A stretch of 17,921 nucleotides of DNA from Treponema sp. UBA937 (GTDB lineage: Bacteria; Spirochaetota; Spirochaetia; Treponematales; Breznakiellaceae), in assembly GCA_002293455.1 (NCBI GenBank), contig DBDH01000087.1, positions 1 through 17,921 on the forward strand, read 5' to 3'. Numbering within the stretch: the stretch's first letter is position 1; every line of letters begins with the position of its first letter. Under the pieces are notes generated by a model, which had not been told where the DNA came from, searched no databases, and worked only from the letters and a program-made list of their open reading frames with translations. The position numbers and the translations under genes are program-made. Positions 16,601 to 17,921 of the stretch are shown piece after piece.

Positions 16601-16833
16601 GAGTGGTGTACGAAAATGGCAGTTCTGATGACGGTTATTTGCAACTGTACGAGAAATGGAAACCGGTGGAATACATTACGCACAGTACAGAATTCCTTAT
16701 AAAAAATACCGCTAACTATCCGCAGTATGTGGCCTTTGCAATACAGCCTAATTCGTACAAGTTTTTAGAGGCTGGAGCAAAGGGAGGTATCGTTGCATAT
16801 TCAATCGAGTCGTTTTCGACCAGCAGCAATTAA
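13657..16833 (+). CDS. Large lipoprotein with nine FN3-like repeats and a PPC-like C-terminal domain
   Basis: This 1058-residue protein has a signal peptide with lipobox FYSC (Cys25). Residues about 37-920 form nine repeats of 92-101 residues, each with a W in the B strand (SLSWKKDKGAD or LTWEADEWAE), a Y-V/I-M-K/R strand, and a SYAYRLDKKRG or YMYRLDKERG strand ending in EITVFEKT. This is the topology of fibronectin type III modules. Repeats of two kinds alternate: 1 and 5 (GYGDF type), and the EADEWAE type (2-4, 6, 7); 8 and 9 are divergent. Residues 921-1058 resemble a bacterial pre-peptidase C-terminal (PPC) domain: DSNGKSNDTEEQATLL, YLYQYNDG, DDDWYKVYLPA. No catalytic domain is seen, so it is likely an adhesin or structural surface protein. 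Its position beside the T2SS genes suggests export by it, which is an inference. Confidence 0.88.
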   Translation: MINIKNFTKLNMLIVVLLAAGFYSCNNSLYDLAAKRDVPFADVVVTKNINDGIALSLSWKKDKGADAYVLMRSEEGKTGYGDFIEVYWGTKTEYMDFSIKKDTSYMYRLDKERGNKVFKGIDIVLFDQSPEDPEPGVITTMSLNEGRSVYLLWEADEWAELYVIMKTEIRKEGMDFGNPLVTEKIEIPKKTNYVDNNIDPEKSYAYRLDKKRGDEIQEGLEITVFEKTLSDPFLGKISTRSMNNGNAVYLTWEADEWAEHYVIMKKEMSSESNIDFDDDGDVLETISGKTSYIDNNIDPGKNYAYRLDKKRGNKIQKGEEITVFEKTLSDPFLGKIIARSMNNGNAVYLTWEADEWAEHYVIMKKEISSGSGIIFEDDDVLEIISGKTSYIDNNIDPGKSYAYRLDKKRRDEPIIEGSEITMYERSRLDPFPDAVVIESINNGMALSLSWRKDNGADTYIVMRSEEGNSGYGEFKEAYRGEQPVYIDRSIKKDASYIYRLDKEWNKKKFPGLEITTFGKTIPDPIPGIISAMRRDAGSSAYLTWEADEWTESYTVVRTEVTKVGIDFDNAEVSKRSDEIIGKTDYVDSGLDPWKSYAYRLDKRRGEAEMPGEKTTVLEQFLPNPFPGTISAASLNDGWSVSLTWEADAWAEQYVIMKTETASESNIIFDDDDVLETISGKTSYVDNDIDTEKSYAYRLDKKRGNEPVIEGSITIFKRTRPDPSPGKITAQSISNGKRAYLTWEEDAGADEYRIMRSLNDESVVFFNQLKDGQNGFYMEGKTSAWDTQLEDDKSYLYRLDTKRRDDTGWTYGDVTVFSRTRPLPYGEAPKADGFRTDGIMLKWSADEGADSYMVMRRKEPVQNNIGDAAFKLVAEIDAPGTSYLDEEVRSDPGRLYEYRLKKIRNGEPYDYWPHMTTRMVAAGVEEDEYDSNGKSNDTEEQATLLDGPREANLYLYQYNDGPNIADDDWYKVYLPARHSAHIRVVYENGSSDDGYLQLYEKWKPVEYITHSTEFLIKNTANYPQYVAFAIQPNSYKFLEAGAKGGIVAYSIESFSTSSN
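13765..16416 (+). repeat. Nine tandem FN3-like coding repeats with higher-order duplication
   Basis: Approximate repeat starts are 13765, 14041, 14341, 14638, 14935, 15217, 15517, 15811 and 16114. Repeats 3 and 4 are recent copies: 14317-14459 and 14614-14756 differ at only a few bases, with an identical run of about 82 bases (14372-14453 and 14669-14750, offset 297 = 99 codons). Repeats 1-2-3/4 match 5-6-7 in order, indicating duplication of a three-repeat block as well as single units. Confidence 0.85.
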
Positions 16834-16839
16834 AGGAGG
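16833..16839 (+). promoter_or_regulatory. Strong ribosome binding site for the last lipoprotein
   Basis: AAGGAGG, 5 bases before the ATG at 16845 and touching the stop of the preceding gene, fixes this start and implies cotranscription. Confidence 0.7.
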
Positions 16840-16844
16840 CAGCA

Positions 16845-17921
16845 ATGAAAAGAAAAGCCAGAAAAATTATGTGGATAATTATTGCAGGCATAATGCTTGC
16901 CGGATGCGACTTGCCGACAAGTAATGCGGTGAAAGACAGAGAAGGATTTGCAGACATCGTACATGTTGAAAATTTTCGGGAAGATGCCGCAATCAAATTG
17001 AGCTGGCGGCGGGATGCCGGAGCAGATCGCTATATCCTCAAGCGCAGTGTAGACGGCCTCTACGGAGCGGGAGAATTTAAAACAATTTATGACGGCATTG
17101 AAACACTATACACAGACAGGGATGTTGAAGCCGATATCCGGTACTTGTACCGGCTGGACAAAGTATACAACGGCAATATACGTCATGGGGAAGAAACAAG
17201 CCTTGGAGTGGGCGCTCGCGGAGAGGTAGACCTCTACGAGCCGAATAACGGAAAGGAAACCGCTGTGGATTTAAGCGGTGAACGGAGCGGCACAATCTAT
17301 TTTTACCGGTATTCCGACGGACGGACTTTGAACGATTCCGATTGGTATAGAGTTTGGATTGAAGCCGAAAAGGGTGCAAACCTTCGGATGATAGAAAGCA
17401 ATGCCGGCACAGAAAGTTCCTTTTATATTTCGGTCCCGGGGAAATTCCCAATAAAAGTTATTGCTAATGAGACAGTGAGAATTGAACATGAAAACGGCGA
17501 ATCCGGGTATATCTATTTTGGGATATATCCGGAGACAGAAATGTATGTGGCAAGCGATTCTACCGGCGGAACCATCCGGTCATATAAAGTGATACTTGAT
17601 TCGGTGACCGGCAATGGTGACAACGGTGACGGCGGCAGCAATGATGACAACGACGATGGTAAGGACGGCGATAACGATAACGATAATGATGATAATGACG
17701 ATGATGAGAACAGCGGCTCCGATGACGACAACGGCGACAATAACGGCGATGACAAGGATAGCGATGACACGGATAATGACAATGACGGCATCGGCGATGA
17801 TGACGGTAATAACGACAACGGCAGCAATAATGACAACGACGATGGTAAGGACAGCGATAACGACAATGATGATAATGACGATGATGAGAACAGCGGCTCC
17901 GATGACGGCATCGGCGACAAT
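16845..17921 (+). CDS. FN3/PPC-like lipoprotein with Asp/Asn-rich repeat tail (3' end outside window)
   Basis: The frame is open from the ATG to the last base (359 codons, no stop). A signal peptide ends in lipobox LAGC (Cys21). Residues about 36-125 form one FN3-like repeat close to those of the preceding gene (IKLSWRRDAGADRYILKRS, IRYLYRLDKVYNG). Residues about 128-252 resemble its PPC-like domain (DLYEPNNGKETAVDLSG, YFYRYSDGRTLNDSDWYRV). From about residue 256 the protein is almost only Asp, Asn, Gly, Ser and some Lys/Glu, in a tandem repeat. A DxDxDGxxD calcium-loop pattern (D310, D312, D314, G315, D318), as in thrombospondin type 3 repeats, is embedded in it. It is thus a shorter paralogue of its upstream neighbour with an acidic, probably calcium-binding extension. 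What follows the tail cannot be seen. On the opposite strand the tail reads as a Ser/Leu/Pro-rich open frame, which is an artefact. Confidence 0.85.
   Translation, partial: MKRKARKIMWIIIAGIMLAGCDLPTSNAVKDREGFADIVHVENFREDAAIKLSWRRDAGADRYILKRSVDGLYGAGEFKTIYDGIETLYTDRDVEADIRYLYRLDKVYNGNIRHGEETSLGVGARGEVDLYEPNNGKETAVDLSGERSGTIYFYRYSDGRTLNDSDWYRVWIEAEKGANLRMIESNAGTESSFYISVPGKFPIKVIANETVRIEHENGESGYIYFGIYPETEMYVASDSTGGTIRSYKVILDSVTGNGDNGDGGSNDDNDDGKDGDNDNDNDDNDDDENSGSDDDNGDNNGDDKDSDDTDNDNDGIGDDDGNNDNGSNNDNDDGKDSDNDNDDNDDDENSGSDDGIGDN
17634..17921 (+). repeat. In-frame tandem repeat of about 186 bases in the acidic tail
   Basis: The stretch from 17634 recurs from 17820 (offset 186, later 180 after a 6-base indel): both begin GGCAGCAAT and both contain AACAGCGGCTCCGATGACG (17709 and 17889). 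Within each unit the sequence is built of GAT/GAC/AAT/AAC codons. The second copy is cut by the window end. Confidence 0.8.

Noticed and set aside
17513..17920. Long reverse-strand open frame rich in Ser, Leu and Pro
   Set aside because: It is the antisense of the Asp/Asn/Gly codon repeats of the lipoprotein tail; no ribosome site or start context supports it.

Overview
The window looks like chromosomal DNA from a Gram-negative (diderm) bacterium, most likely a spirochaete of the Treponema group. The pointers are a secretin with an outer-membrane role, several lipoproteins with relaxed lipoboxes (FFAC, FYSC), beta-barrel and TPR proteins, and tightly packed operons with ATGA-type overlaps. 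This placement is an inference from protein style; no rRNA or other marker gene is present.

Layout. Positions 1-2033 (+) hold the 3' end of a membrane transglutaminase-like gene, overlapped by a gene for a PQQ-type beta-propeller lipoprotein. Positions 2095-8460 (-) form one compact operon, read right to left: prepilin peptidase (gspO-like), secretin gspD, ATPase gspE, platform protein gspF, major pseudopilin gspG, a 68-residue pilin-like protein and a minor pseudopilin. An AT-rich divergent control region (8461-8537) separates it from a rightward operon. That operon holds a GspK-like pseudopilin (8538-9392), a 569-residue protein that looks like GspL, GspM and GspC fused into one chain (9397-11106), a TPR lipoprotein (11103-11687) and a membrane-anchored TPR protein (11684-12313). 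A short gap with two hairpins and a 12-bp direct repeat follows (12314-12441). Then come an outer-membrane-type protein with a TolB-like N-terminus (12442-13614), a 1058-residue lipoprotein of nine fibronectin-III-like repeats plus a PPC-like domain (13657-16833), and a shorter paralogue with a repetitive Asp/Asn-rich tail that runs off the window end (16845-17921).

How it fits together. The two divergent operons together encode a nearly complete but reduced and rearranged type II secretion system (T2SS). It has one secretin, one ATPase, one platform protein, a GspG major pilin, at least three minor pilin-like proteins, a processing peptidase lacking the methylase half, and a single polypeptide in place of the usual GspL/GspM/GspC set. 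No pilT, pilM or flagellar gene is present, and the GspG C-terminus is of the T2SS type, so a secretion role is more likely than a type IV pilus. The large repeat lipoproteins just downstream are plausible substrates or surface partners of the machine; this last link is inferred from gene order only.

No tRNA, rRNA, CRISPR array, transposase or stretch longer than 300 bases without a gene was found.
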